Shown: positions 45,004 to 56,339 of the stretch, piece after piece
Layout: the number at the start of each line of letters is the position of its first letter
How positions within the stretch are numbered: position 1 is the stretch's first letter
Assembly (NCBI RefSeq): GCF_002127325.2
Contig: NC_035433.2
Span: 79,550,079-79,614,078, forward strand
DNA: 64,000 bases
Direction: 5' to 3'
Source: Helianthus annuus
Taxonomy: Eukaryota > Streptophyta > Magnoliopsida > Asterales > Asteraceae
Translations under genes and position numbers: made by a program
Notes under the pieces: generated by a model
What the model was told of the DNA's origin: nothing
Database searches by the model: none
The model's input: the letters and a program-made list of their open reading frames with translations, nothing else

Positions 45004-45399
45004 AGTGTGCTCATACTACTGTAGGTGTTCTTAGTTTGAAGGTTTTGGTGAGAAAAGTTCATACTTTGATAGGGTTTAGTGAGAGTTTAGTGAGTTTTTT
45101 GTGTTTTATTCATGATTCTTCATTCATATCTAGTGATTTGATGATGGATTTTGAGTAGTTGGTGATTTTTAGTGTTGTTTTTCATCTGGGTTTTACAGGG
45201 GTTTTTGGTTCTTCTTCATATAGAGTTTGAAGGTTGAAAAAAGATTCTGAGTTTGATCTTTGGAAACTTTGTCCGTAGTTTAAATTATGTGTTTGTGTCT
45301 CCAGGTTATTGTTGAACCAGTGTGAAGTCACATTGGGGAGATAGTCTGGGGATTGGTTCTTCTGAGTTTTGAACCTGTTCTGAGTTTCAAAATCTCTGT

Positions 45400-46140
45400 C
45401 CGTATTTTACCCAGGTCCGAATTTTTAGTCTAGCACTTGTACTTGAGTCCAAGTTTATTAATTATCTTGAGTCTTTTATTAGGTTCTCCTTGTCCGACTT
45501 TTAGTCATTTAACATTGTGTGTCCGACTTTTAGTCCTTAACATTGAGTCAGACTTTTAGTCATCAACATAGTCCGAATTTTTAATAGTCCCTCCTTAGTC
45601 TGAATTTTAGTTTAGGTTTGTCCGACTTTTATTTAGTTAGTTAAGTCATATATCCGACTTTTTATTTAGATAGTTAGGTCCGACTTTATAACTGTCTTTA
45701 TAGAGGTCCGAGTTTTAATTGTCTTTATTTAGTTAATTAGTCCGAAATTTTATAGTAGTTAATTAGTTGTCCGAATTTTTATATAGGTTAGGTGTCCGAC
45801 TTTTATCTTTTATTTTAGTCTGAGTCTTCATTAAGTAGAGTCCGAGTTTCATCTAGCTAGTAGAGTCCGAGTTTCATCTAGCTAATTAGTCCGAATTTTC
45901 TTTTCTTTATTAGGAGTCCGAATTTTTTTAATCTACCTAGTCCGACTTTTCTTTTATTTAGGAGTCCGAATTCTAAAAGGTGTAGTTAGTCCGAATTTTT
46001 ACAGTATTTTTAAGAGTTTAGTGTCCGAATTTTATAGAGTTCATTAGAGTCTGAATTTTATACTCTTAGGGTGTCTGAGTTTAAATTTCTAACAGTGTAG
46101 TCCGAGTTTTTCTGTTGTTTGTGTTTTATTTCAGGTTTGT
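45400..46140 (+). repeat. Leader repeat array of family A (A2)
   Basis: Around 25 degenerate GTCCGA(A/C/G)TTTT motifs in one orientation, covering the leader from about 45410 up to the Gag start region. The part from 45659 corresponds to position 1 onward. Confidence 0.85.
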
Positions 46141-46268
46141 GTGATCCGGGTTTCGCAACTCTGTTTAAAGCTCAGACATTTCACTCCGTGTTTCTCTCCA
46201 GGTTTTGGACTTAGAAAATCTTTTCAGTAACACAGTTCTTACTTGGAAACATACTGTTGTTTTCTGAA

Positions 46269-47807
46269 ATGGCAAACAACAATCTGACTGCAATGGTGCA
46301 AAACCTCAAGCACAATGCTGAGCTAGGAAGTAGCGACAAACCTCCTTTGTTGATAAACGAGCTTGATTTTCCTGAGTGGCAAGAGCGTTTCGAAAGGTAT
46401 GTACGAGCGAAAGACATCAAAATCTGGTTGTGTATTGTCAAAGGATGTGGAGCTACTCCAATACGTACGTTGACGATTGATACATATTTGGCACTCACTG
46501 ACGACCAAAAGAGATTTTTTCACTGTGAAGAGAAAGTTATGTCAATGATAACGATGGCAATGTCGCAATCTATACTTCATACGTTCCGTAAGAGAAATAG
46601 CTCAAAGGAATTGTGGGATAGTATGGTCCAGCGATATGAAGGAAACGAAATGTACAAGAAGTGACGTCTCGAACGTTTGAAGACTCAATTCGTTGTGTTC
46701 AAGGCTTTAAGAAATGAATCATTTGATGACACAGTGAACCGATTTTATCATCTGCTGAGCGAACTTGACAGAAGTCAAGAGGGTATCTACACTGAATTTG
46801 AGAAGGTTGAGAAGTTTCTGAATTGTCTTTCAAGAGAATGGAACATGTACACCGCATTGATTAGAGAGGGTATTCTCTATGAGGAGCTTTCATTGGAAGA
46901 AGCTGTTCAAAAACTAAGGGGTTATGCTTGGAATATGGAAGATCAAGCATCGGATTTCGAGAAGATCCAAGATCCTCAGTTATATAAGGCTTCGAAACCA
47001 ATGGAGAAGAGTAGTAACAGTGGAGTCGGTGTTGCTTTGTATTCGGAGAATGAAGGTTCTACAAGTGAACACGCCTTTATAAGCAACAATTTTAGTCCAA
47101 GTGGAACAACCAATTCCAATCAATGGATGTACTCTTCTAGTGGAGCTCAGAAATCTCAAGGAACAAGTTTGAACATTCCTAAGATAGATGCAAGTTGTTT
47201 GAAGTTGATTGAAGAAAATATGAGTCTGTTGGCGTCCTTCATGACTGCCTACGAGAACTTCTGTCTTGGAAAGCTCGTTGAACCGTCAAGTCTCGATGAG
47301 GACTTTGATCAGATAGATCAAGACGAAATGGAAGAACTTGATCTACAACTCAATATGGCACTGTTAGTCCGTAGAGCGAAGAAGTTTTTGTTGAAGACAG
47401 GTAGGAAGTTCATAGGAGGTCAGACAAAGACTCGAATGGGAGTCAACATGTCAAAGGTAAAATGTTACAACTGCGGTATCTATGGGCATTTCGCACCGGA
47501 TTGTCGAAAGCCGAAAATGGAAAGATCTGATAGAGACAACAAGGCTTGTGCATTCATGGCTGGCATTGAGGTAAAATCATCTTCTGTAGATAAGCGATGT
47601 GCTAGATGTGTTGAGTTTGTTACTAAGATTGATAGATATGCACTTCATAACACAAACTTAATTGCAGATTTAGAAAAATCCAGAGAACTCATTGCTGTTT
47701 TGTCTAATTCGGATAAAGAACACCGAATTAAGATAAAAGCGCTGAAAATGATATCTCTGAATTCGAGAGACTTGTGGCTCAGGGAAATCTTAGAAATCAG
47801 GAATTAA
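46269..47807 (+). pseudogene. gag: Gag N-terminal part of A2, nonsense codon and deletion
   Basis: Same protein as 611-2629. Differences: a TGA at about 46662-46664 where A1 has CGA, ending the frame after about 132 residues in the UBN2-like domain. Just after the zinc knuckle a 480-bp in-frame deletion (join near 47536-47541, short repeat ACAA on both sides) removes the N/S-rich and acidic stretch. After the stop the frame is open to TAA at 47805-47807. The donor-like GAG|GTAAAA is at 47568-47576. Confidence 0.88.
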
Positions 47808-49242
47808 AATCTGAACTTGAAATGAATCAAAATTGTGTTTTGGAAAAAGATAATCTGATTTTAGATTTGCAATGAAAGATTGAAAAGTTCAGGGATTCAT
47901 CCGAAGTGATGAATTTCTGTATTAACAGCCAACGTCTCAAAGAATCTGAGGAAGAAATGTTCGGCATTTGTTATACTAAGGTGCCCCCTCCAGTAAACCA
48001 TAACTATACATCGATGCCAAGCATTGATCCTGAATTGGCAAATTTTGTGCCAACGACCTCTCTGACGGTTGAACCGCAAAGTAAGTCAGAATCTCAGCCA
48101 GATGAAGTTACTGACTCAGATCAGTCGAAGATGAGTGGAGTTTCAAAGAAAAATGAGGTGAATCTTGAAAACATTGAAAATTTGATAAGCAATAAGATTT
48201 TGGAAATTTTCAATCAAGTTCAAAATGTGAAGTCAAAACCAAAGTTACGTGGGAAAACTAAAAAAGCTTTGAAAAATGTCCCTAAAACTGAGTTTGTTAA
48301 AGGGGAGGATTTTGTCAAAGAAGAAGTAAAAATCGAAACAGGTTCCAACTCTCAGTTTGTGAACCAAATTTTGAAAAATTCCACCAACGCCTCATCATCT
48401 TCGACTGATCATGAGGAACGTCCAAAGAATGGTGCAAAAATTCACAAATTCTATAAGTGTCGTGGGAAAGGACACTTAGCGGCAGACTGTCCAGATGACA
48501 AGGGTAAATCTCTTGTTGATCCTGATCAAAAGAAACCTTTTGTTGAAAAACCACAAAATGAAAAAGTTAATGTTGAAAAGAAAAATGGTAAAAATCAGAA
48601 GGTTGAGAAAAACAAAGTGATTAAACAAGAAGTAAAACCAGTTGTCAAACCAAATGTTAAATCGCAACAAAATTAGGATCAAGAGGAAAAACCCGTTGTT
48701 ACTAACCATGGGGACAGATCGGAAAATGTATCTCAAAGACATGATACTCGTGAGAAAACCCCTCACAGACGACAAAATCATGTTACCTTTCAAGTAGTTG
48801 AGAATGACCAACGCTCTGGAGGTTCGAACAACAACTATGTTAGACCTCATGCACAGAACAGATTCGTGAATGACCGAAATGCGTCACCCCCCCGATTTCC
48901 AAGTCAAAGACCGCATTCGGATAATCATCCACGATCATTCTCAAGACACGAAGATGCTCCTAGATTTGGTAGGAATTTTGAGCCACCCAGGAATCAAAAT
49001 TACAGTTACCAAAACTATGGAAGCCGAGGGTATGGAAACTCTGGTTATACCAACAGATCGTCAACTCCGTATAATCCACGATTTGCGGGGACTCATTCCA
49101 ACAATTTCCGAAATGGAAATGGTGGAAACAGAGGCGATGATGGTTATTTCAAAGAGTTTTCTTATGTTAACGAATCAGGACGACCCAAGACCATCATGGC
49201 TTGGGTCCCACACTCTAACTAAATTTTTGTTGGGGAGTGTAG
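47571..49242 (+). pseudogene. Gag C-terminal region / candidate intron (element A2)
   Basis: Counterpart of 2393-4063 with the same shared stops, minus the A1 deletion near 3222, so the second knuckle region reads a little further (open 47906-48676). It ends MAWVPHSN then TAA (49220-49222), 14 bases before GTGTAG|G (49237-49243). Its length of 1,672 bases is not a multiple of three, so unspliced Gag and Pol are out of frame, whereas splicing at the two phase-0 sites would align them. Confidence 0.7.
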
Positions 49243-52200
49243 GAGCAGCTGAAGAGGGCTATCTATATTTGGTATATCGATAGTGGCTGTTCCAGACACA
49301 TGACAGGAAATAAAGAGTTATTGAACAATTTTAAACAAATTCGTGGTGGTTATGTGAATTTTGCCGGTGAAAAGGGTGGTTACATCACCGGTGAAGGCTC
49401 TGTGTCAAATGGAAAAATCACGCTGCATAAAGTGAACTACGTTGAAGAACTGAAGCATAACTTGATGTCGGTTTCTCAAATCTGTGATAACAAATACACC
49501 ATGCTTTTCACTGATAAAGCTTGCTTCGTTTTGCATCCGGGATTTGTTGTTCCTAAAGATTGGATCGTTATGAGGGCTCCAAGGGTGAATAACACATATG
49601 TCATGGACATGCGCCCGTTGGTTAACTCAACTGCTCCAGTGACTTGTCTACTTTCAAAGGCAACTGAAGATCAATCGTATCTCTGGCATAGGAGAATGGG
49701 CCACATGCATCTGCGAAAAATGAACCACTTAGTGAAAAACAACTTAGTGTTGGGGTTCCTCTACGTAGTTTCAATATGCACAACAAATGTGAATCATGTG
49801 AAAAAGGAAAAATCAAACGAAAGCCTCAGAAACCGAAAACAGTTAACTCAATCCAAAAACCACTTGAGTTGCTTCACATGGATCTTTTCGGCCCGATCCA
49901 TGTTGCTAGCATTGGTGGGATGTCTTATTTCTTAGTTGTCACTGACGATTTCTCACGTTACTCTTGGGTATTTTTCTTAAAAACAAAGGATCAAACCGCT
50001 GGTATTTTAAGAGACTTATTCAAACAACTTGAGAAAAATTATTCACTTCCTATTAAGAAAATCCGAAGTGACAACGGCACTGAGTTTAAAAATCATTATA
50101 TGGATGAGTTATGTCGGGAAATGGGAATAATTCATCAGTTCAGTGCTCCTTATGTTCCTCAACAGAACGGAGTTGCAGAACAGAAGAATCGTACCCTGAT
50201 TGAGGCGGCCCGCACTATGCTTTCTGAATCAAAATTGCCAATTTTCTTATGGGCCGAGGCGGTAAACACTGTATGTTATGTGTTAAATCATGTGCTTACT
50301 GTCAAAAGAGAAGATAAAACGTGTTATGAATTGCTTGAAAACAGGAAACCGAACTTATCTGGTTTTCAACCTTTTGGGATTAAGTGTGTTATCAAACGCA
50401 CCAAAGATACTCCTAAAATGGGGGAAGTTGGTGAAGTTGGGTTCTTTTTGGGATATGCCAATGGAACTCCAAACAAACGCGTTTATAACATCAAGAAGCG
50501 AACAGTGGAGATCGTGTTTGATATAACTCCTTTGAGTTTCGATCCTCCACCGTCCGAATTCGGTCTCAAAAGTGGTTATGATTATGATAAATTATTTGAT
50601 TCATTTGATCTTTCTGATGTTTCAGAAGAAGATTCGGAGGTTGTATACACACATCTTGTGAACAAAGATGAAGTGGATGCGAGCTGGAGAGCAAGTATTC
50701 CTACTAATGTGTCTTCGAATGTTCCAGTCGCTGATTCTTCGACCTTAAATGATGTTGTTGTTGAGCAGATCCCCAATGCAGCTGCTCAAACTACAAGTGG
50801 AGATCTATACGTTGACTTTTCAGCATATCCAAATGTTGATGCGTCTTCTGGTAAGGGTGAAGCTTCTAGTAGTAATGCAAATGCTGAGGGGGAGATTCAA
50901 TCGAATTTGGGAAACAATCTTCAAGCTCCGGCAATCCCAGTTCCAAGAACAAATATTCATCATCCTGTTGATAATATTATTGGGAATCCAAATGCTGGAG
51001 TGCAAACGCGAAGGAGTATTTCAGAGATGCAATGTTTGTTCTCTGCTATCCAGAAAGAAGAAATCTACAATCTTAGCCTACATGAATGTTTTATCTCTCA
51101 GATAGAGCCGAAGAACTATCAAATGGCTCTGAAGGATAATTCTTGGTGTGAGGCGATGCAAGAAGAGTTAGCTCAGTTCGACAAGTTAAAAGTGTGGTAT
51201 TTGGTCGATCTTCCAAAGGGCCAACATGCAATCAACACGAAATGGGTTTTCAAGTGCAAGAAAGACGATAAGGGTGTCGTTGTCAGAAACAAAGCACGGT
51301 TGGTTGTTCAAGGCTTCAATCAGGAGGAAGGGATTGATTATACCGAAGTTTATGCACCGGTGGCAAGACTAGAAGCTATTCGTTTGTTTCTAGCCTTTGC
51401 TGCACACATGCGTATCAAAGTCTATCAGTTGGATGTGAAAAGCGCCTTCCTTTATGGGAAATTGCATGAAACTGTGTATGTGTCCCAACCACCGGGTTTC
51501 GAAGCTCCAGGGTTAGACAACAAGGTCTATTTGTTGGACAAGGCTCTCTACGGTCTCCATCAGGCCCCTCGAGCATGGTACGAGACGTTGTCAAAGCATC
51601 TATTGGAGCATGGGTTCTCGCGTGGTGCGATTGACTCCACACTGTTCATTTTGAAGAAAGGGGGAGATTTTCTGATCGTGCAAATTTACGTTGATGACAT
51701 AATTTTTGGTTCTTCAAATGAAGAATTGTGTCGTGAGTTTGAAGCGGTGATGAAGTCCAAATTTGAAATGAGCGCGATGGGCGAGTTATCCTTCTTTTTA
51801 GGTCTTCAAGTGAGTCAAGGAAAAATCGGGACGTACGTGCATCAGACAAAGTATGTCCACGAGATTCTCAAAAGATTTGGATTGGAAGATAGCTTACCCT
51901 ATGACACGCCTCTCCCGACAAATCTCAAGCTTTCACCCGATGATGTGAAAGATCCTGAAGTGGATCCGACTCTTTATCGAGCAGTGATAGGTTCATTGAT
52001 GTATCTTACTGCTTCACGACCAGATATTATGTTCTCTGTTTGTTTGTGTGCTAGGTACCAATCAACTCCGAAGGAGTCGCACTTGAAAGCTGTCAAGCGT
52101 ATTTTCAGATATCTGAAAGGGACGCCTAAGCTTGGATTGTGGTATCCAGCTGAAGGTGGTCTGGATTTGATGGCGTATGCTGACGCAGATTTCGGAGGGT

Positions 52201-52592
52201 GCCGGTTGAACAGAAAGTCAACCTCTGGCGGCGCACAACTTCTTGGAAATCGTCTTGTCTCTTGGCAATGCAAAAAGCAAGTTGCCGTTTCTCTATCCAC
52301 GTGCGAGGCCGAGTACATTGCTGCATCAAGCTGTTGTGCTCAGGTTTTGTGGATTCAGCAGCAAATGAGGGACTACGATTTGAATTTTACTCGAACTCCT
52401 ATCCTTGTCGATAACAACTCTGCCATTTCCATAACAAACAATCCAGTTAATCACTCACGCACTAAGCACATAGATGTTGGGCATCATTTTATTCGCGACT
52501 GTGCTGAGAAGGGTTTAATAGAAGTGGTTAGGGTAGACACCTTGGATAATCTTGCCGACCTGTTTACAAAAACATTCGATCGGGCTGAATGA
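49243..52592 (+). pseudogene. pol: Pol polyprotein of A2, single ancestral frameshift
   Basis: Protease (WYIDSGCSRHMT from 49270), GAG-pre-integrase zinc site (WHRRMGHMH near 49684; CESC near 49788), integrase D-D-E (HMDLFGP near 49879, RSDNGTEF near 50062, QNGVAEQKN near 50165), linker, RT with catalytic YVDD (51688-51699) and RNase H (ADADFGG near 52176, STCEAEY near 52297, VDNNSAISI near 52410). It ends at TGA 52590-52592. The only break is in a G run at 49751-49755, where one base appears lost; it falls between the HH and CC halves of the zinc site and is shared with A1. From 49776 to the end, integrase, RT and RNase H form one open frame of 938 codons. Confidence 0.92.
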
Positions 52593-54254
52593 TTGGCATG
52601 ATCAACCCAGAGTAAAATGCTTTCAAAACACGCATAGAAACTTTATTTTATTTTTTCTGTATAGTTCTTACCGCTTTCGAAAAGTTGAAAAACTCCAAAA
52701 ATATTTTACTTAGTTGTAGGATAAATTTTTCAGAAAAATACAAAAACATATAAAAAATAAAATGAAGTCGTGTTGAGATATAAGGGAAATGATAGTACAT
52801 CGGTTAGTCGTATCTAATGCTGGACTATGGTTATATAATCAATTAACCGTTAACTGTGACAGCTTCATTATACGTTGCTTCGGTAGGTTTTACGCGTAAA
52901 TAAGAACCTGTCTTTGGTATATAAACATAATGAACTGCGTAACTCGTGTGGCGCATCTCTCGGATATATGGTCTTGGTACCGTAATTTCGTTTGATAGAT
53001 TGCCGAGGTTCTGAGATATGTGGTCTTTATGCTGTTTATCATCTGGGTATCATGGTTGCTTCTTTTACCGAAAATAACGGGGACGCAAGTCTAGATCTTC
53101 CATGATACCATACATACGTGTAAATATCCTTAATATATGATGCATTCGACCCAAATAAGTGATAAACAATCACATGTCCCACAAATCAATGCGGGAGTCA
53201 AGTTCGTCTCTTTGTCTGTACGATGGTACTAACCTGTTCACGGACTTGCTCCTGTGCCCTTTGCATCTGAAATTCAAGTTCCTCCTCAATAAGTGATTCT
53301 ATCACAAAGGACTTGGTTTCAATTCCAAATAAGTGAGTATCTCACATTAGCTTATACGTCAAAACAGATGATAAATGGTATACTCACCAGTAAGATGATC
53401 TCTCGTGCATACCTTGATACGGGAGTATATTCTGAGGTGGGTAAACATAGTTACTGTCAGCTATTAATACACTTAATTCCATATCTCGAAAACAGTGTTC
53501 GAAAGCGTGCTAAAACTTAAGTGGACCACAATACCGTTGAACGTCTTGAACTGTCAACATCATTCTAAAAGATTAAAGCTAAAATGCTATGGTTCTTGTG
53601 TTGGGTACTGACAGTAAAACCGATATGATTCCTTTGCTCCGACTTCACAAAAAGATAATTAGTGTAAATATGTTCTTAGGTTTAACCTATTTAATTTAGT
53701 TCAAATTGAAAAACCACAAAAAGATTTTGCTTTCTTGTTTCTATGTGCGAGTTATCTTATTAAGAATACTCTAGGGTTGTGAAAATTGTTTAAATAAGTT
53801 ATTAAATGTTGGTTGTTTAATATTTCAATTGTTTATTCTGGGGTATTGGAATTTATTTTTGGGATCCAGGTTTGGGCCGATGTCTCCGGGGTCATGTTTC
53901 TTAATCCGGGGTTAAGTGTTTCAGGTCTGGATTGTTCATCTCAAGATGGAAGATTTGGAGAAGCTGTATGCATCTGGATCGTTCATCTCAAGATGGAAGA
54001 TTTGGAGAAGCTGTATGCGTCTGGATCGTGCATCTCAAGCCTGGGGAAGCAGAGATTTCTGAAAGGAAAGTGACTGTTGAGATTGCTAAAGTGCTGGATC
54101 CGATTTGGCTTGCCAACTTAAGGGAAGCACATCTGAAGAAGCTTTGGCGCCTGCCTCTAAAATACAATGAAGAAGATCGTGTTCTAGCTGACCAGTTCAT
54201 CAAGGTGGTTCAATTCTGTGTGAAGAACAAGGTCTGGGCAGGAAGCAGTTCTCA
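52593..54254 (+). other. 3' non-coding region of A2 with conserved block and hairpins
   Basis: About 1.7 kb. The block 52985-53130 (GATTGCCGAGGTTCTGAGAT, GGTATCATGGTTG, ACGGGGACGCAAGTCTAGAT, CATACATACGTGT) is almost the same in C (37600-37740) and B. Hairpins are at 53159-53173, 53293-53305 and 53333-53345. The C-type second hairpin is replaced by other sequence. A 47-bp tandem repeat (53926-54040, just over two units) follows. One frame from about 54050 to 54327 is open (ends GEFVNAL), but the 47-bp units shift frame, and I see no envelope signature. Confidence 0.75.
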
Positions 54255-54413
54255 AAGAAAGGTTGAAGATCTCAAGATCAATGAAGACCATGCACTGATC
54301 AAGGGGGAGTTTGTTAATGCACTTTAGGTGATAAGTGCATGACTCCCATGTTACCAATGAAAGGATGAAGATCTCAAGTCCAATGAAGACCATGCACTGA
54401 TCAAGGGGGAGTT
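54255..54413 (+). repeat. 102-bp tandem duplication of polypurine tract plus LTR edge (A2)
   Basis: The sequence from GAAGATCTCAAG through AAGGGGGAGT and the first about 40 bases of the LTR (54312 on) is repeated. The true LTR starts at 54414, exactly 102 bases later. The result is two polypurine tracts each followed by TGTTAATGCAC. Confidence 0.88.
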
Positions 54414-54969
54414 TGTTAATGCACTTTAGGTGATAAGTGCATGTCTCCCAAGTTATAGGGTCTTTATTGTACATTCATTGAAAGTTTGTCCCAACTTTAT
54501 CCTAGGACAATTTGTCCAAGTTTTGGCCAAGCCTTTTGTCTGAGTTTTGTAGTCCCAAGTTTATCCTTGGACATTTTGTCCAAGTTTTAGGCTAGTCATT
54601 TGTCTGAGTTTTGTATAGGACACAAAGGTCAGAGTTTTGTTAGTGTTGTATGTTTTGTCCGGGCTTTCTAGTTTGTCTTGAAAGTCCGGGTTTTGCCTTG
54701 TATATATATCTTTATGTGGAATAGACAAGGTAACGATTCTGTGTGAAATTCTGTGCACCTAACCCTAATCATTGTTTTTTGTCTGGCGGCTGCTTTGTGT
54801 GAGTGACGTCATTCATATTCATCTTCTTCATCAAGAATACTCAGTGTATTCTTGATTTCTCTCTCAAATCCTTGAATACTAGTGTTTCATCTGCAGTGGT
54901 TAATCATCAGGTGGATTCCGCACACCTTTTGTTTGCTTTAGCTGAGTGAGATCTTGGATTAGGAGGCCT

Positions 54970-54973
<4 letters not shown>
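54414..54973 (+). repeat. 3' LTR of element A2
   Basis: 560 bp, offset 9,984 from the 5' LTR with a small number of substitutions. It is followed directly by TA repeats. Confidence 0.95.

Positions 54974-55053
<80 letters not shown>
54974..55053. repeat. TA microsatellite right of A2
   Basis: About 80 bp of TA repeats, the right part of the A2 target tract. Confidence 0.97.
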
Positions 55054-55054
<1 letters not shown>

Positions 55055-56339
55055 CCATTTACCAGCGCGATGCAGCGGGAGTGGCGATTTACAATAGGAT
55101 ACTCGTTTAGGGTTAGTTTAGGGTTAGTTTATCTGTTGTCTCACAACATGAAGATCTCGGTCAATTTTTTCCATATCGTCAAGTATGGTTTAATTCAGAT
55201 CGTAAAAGTGAAAGCAACCAAGTCATGATCCCACTCCCGATTCAGATTAACCATTTTGAATGTGTAGTGGCGGTGGCCGTATCAATATCACACAAGGTAG
55301 CATATAACACTGAAAACCTGTTAAGGTGTTGTGTATTATTGATCAACTATTTATAAGACTACAATATCTTCTAATTATTTTATTTCTTAATTTGAAAAAG
55401 TTAATTAAAGTACTTACTTATACGTATTTTCAATCATATCTTATCTCAAAATATCATTTTATATTTCCTAAATCTTTTTTACTACCACCTATTTAATATT
55501 TCCTTTATTCAATAGATAGCAGATGCAATCAGTTGTTTTCATTTTGCCGGTGATTGGGCAAAAATGACATAACTCTATTTACAAAATTTGGAACATGCCG
55601 AACCTCCCTCCGACCCCAAGTTTATCTCTTTCCAACATAACAACATAAATTCCAACTCCTTTACTCCTGATGGAACAAGAGTGTCACAAGGAGTTTCACA
55701 TTCCCAAACTCGAAGATAAACGAGCTTCTTAAACTCAAAGACGAAACCATGATCATGAACGCCATTCGTGTTGACGTTTTGACATGGTTTCTTTCCATGT
55801 GTGTAGTGGAAGCTGCCACCAAAAACTGAAGAAGAAAGTACCAGAAGTAGTCTCTCCAACTTGCATTGATACATTGCACATGAAGGGTTTTTCTTTCATT
55901 CACTTTCACCCATAAATAAAAATATAAAAATTTGCATAAAAATATAAGATACGTGAGGCTTCAATACAAAAGAGCACGAAAACGTTTAAGTTTTACGGTT
56001 ACAAACCTGGGATTCCGGGGATAATGAAATTCGGTTCTTTGAGAACCGCATGAAGGGTTTTTCTTTCATTAACTTTCACCCATTTTGAACGATTGTTTCC
56101 TATAGTGCATCACGACAAAAAAAATAAAGATGGGTTAAAATGGGTCAGTTCACTGTGTTAAATAAGATTAAAAAACAACTATATGTGTAAGTTAGATAAA
56201 CTTATTTAACAGTGTTTTACAAGGTTTAAAAAATTAAAAACACTTTGAGTGACTTTCAAACCGTCAACATTTAGGTTTATGTCATGATAACAGAAAGAAG
56301 TAAAAGATATACATATATACACACACACATACCAACTGA
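55054..56339. other. Host-like DNA, no recognised gene
   Basis: AT-rich. A minus-strand open frame at 55575-55874 (99 codons, with FEFKKLVYLRVWEC) has an amino-acid composition like real protein but no family I can name. AAGGGTTTTTCTTTCATT occurs twice (about 55882 and 56054). Otherwise nothing I can support. Confidence 0.5.

Larger units (their letters stand above)
44430..54973 (+). mobile_element. Copia retrotransposon A2, full length
   Basis: 10.5 kb: LTR 44430-44989, primer site, repeat leader, gag, protease-integrase-RT-RNase H, 1.8 kb 3' region, LTR 54414-54973. TA repeats flank both sides, so the target duplication (probably TATAT) cannot be delimited. Gag has a nonsense codon and a 480-bp in-frame deletion relative to A1. 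Pol has one ancestral frameshift, but RT and RNase H are open. Confidence 0.95.

Noticed and set aside
53813..54327. Envelope-like gene in A2
   Set aside because: Overlapping frames are created by a 47-bp repeat that changes phase; there is no signal peptide, membrane segment or coiled coil pattern to support it.
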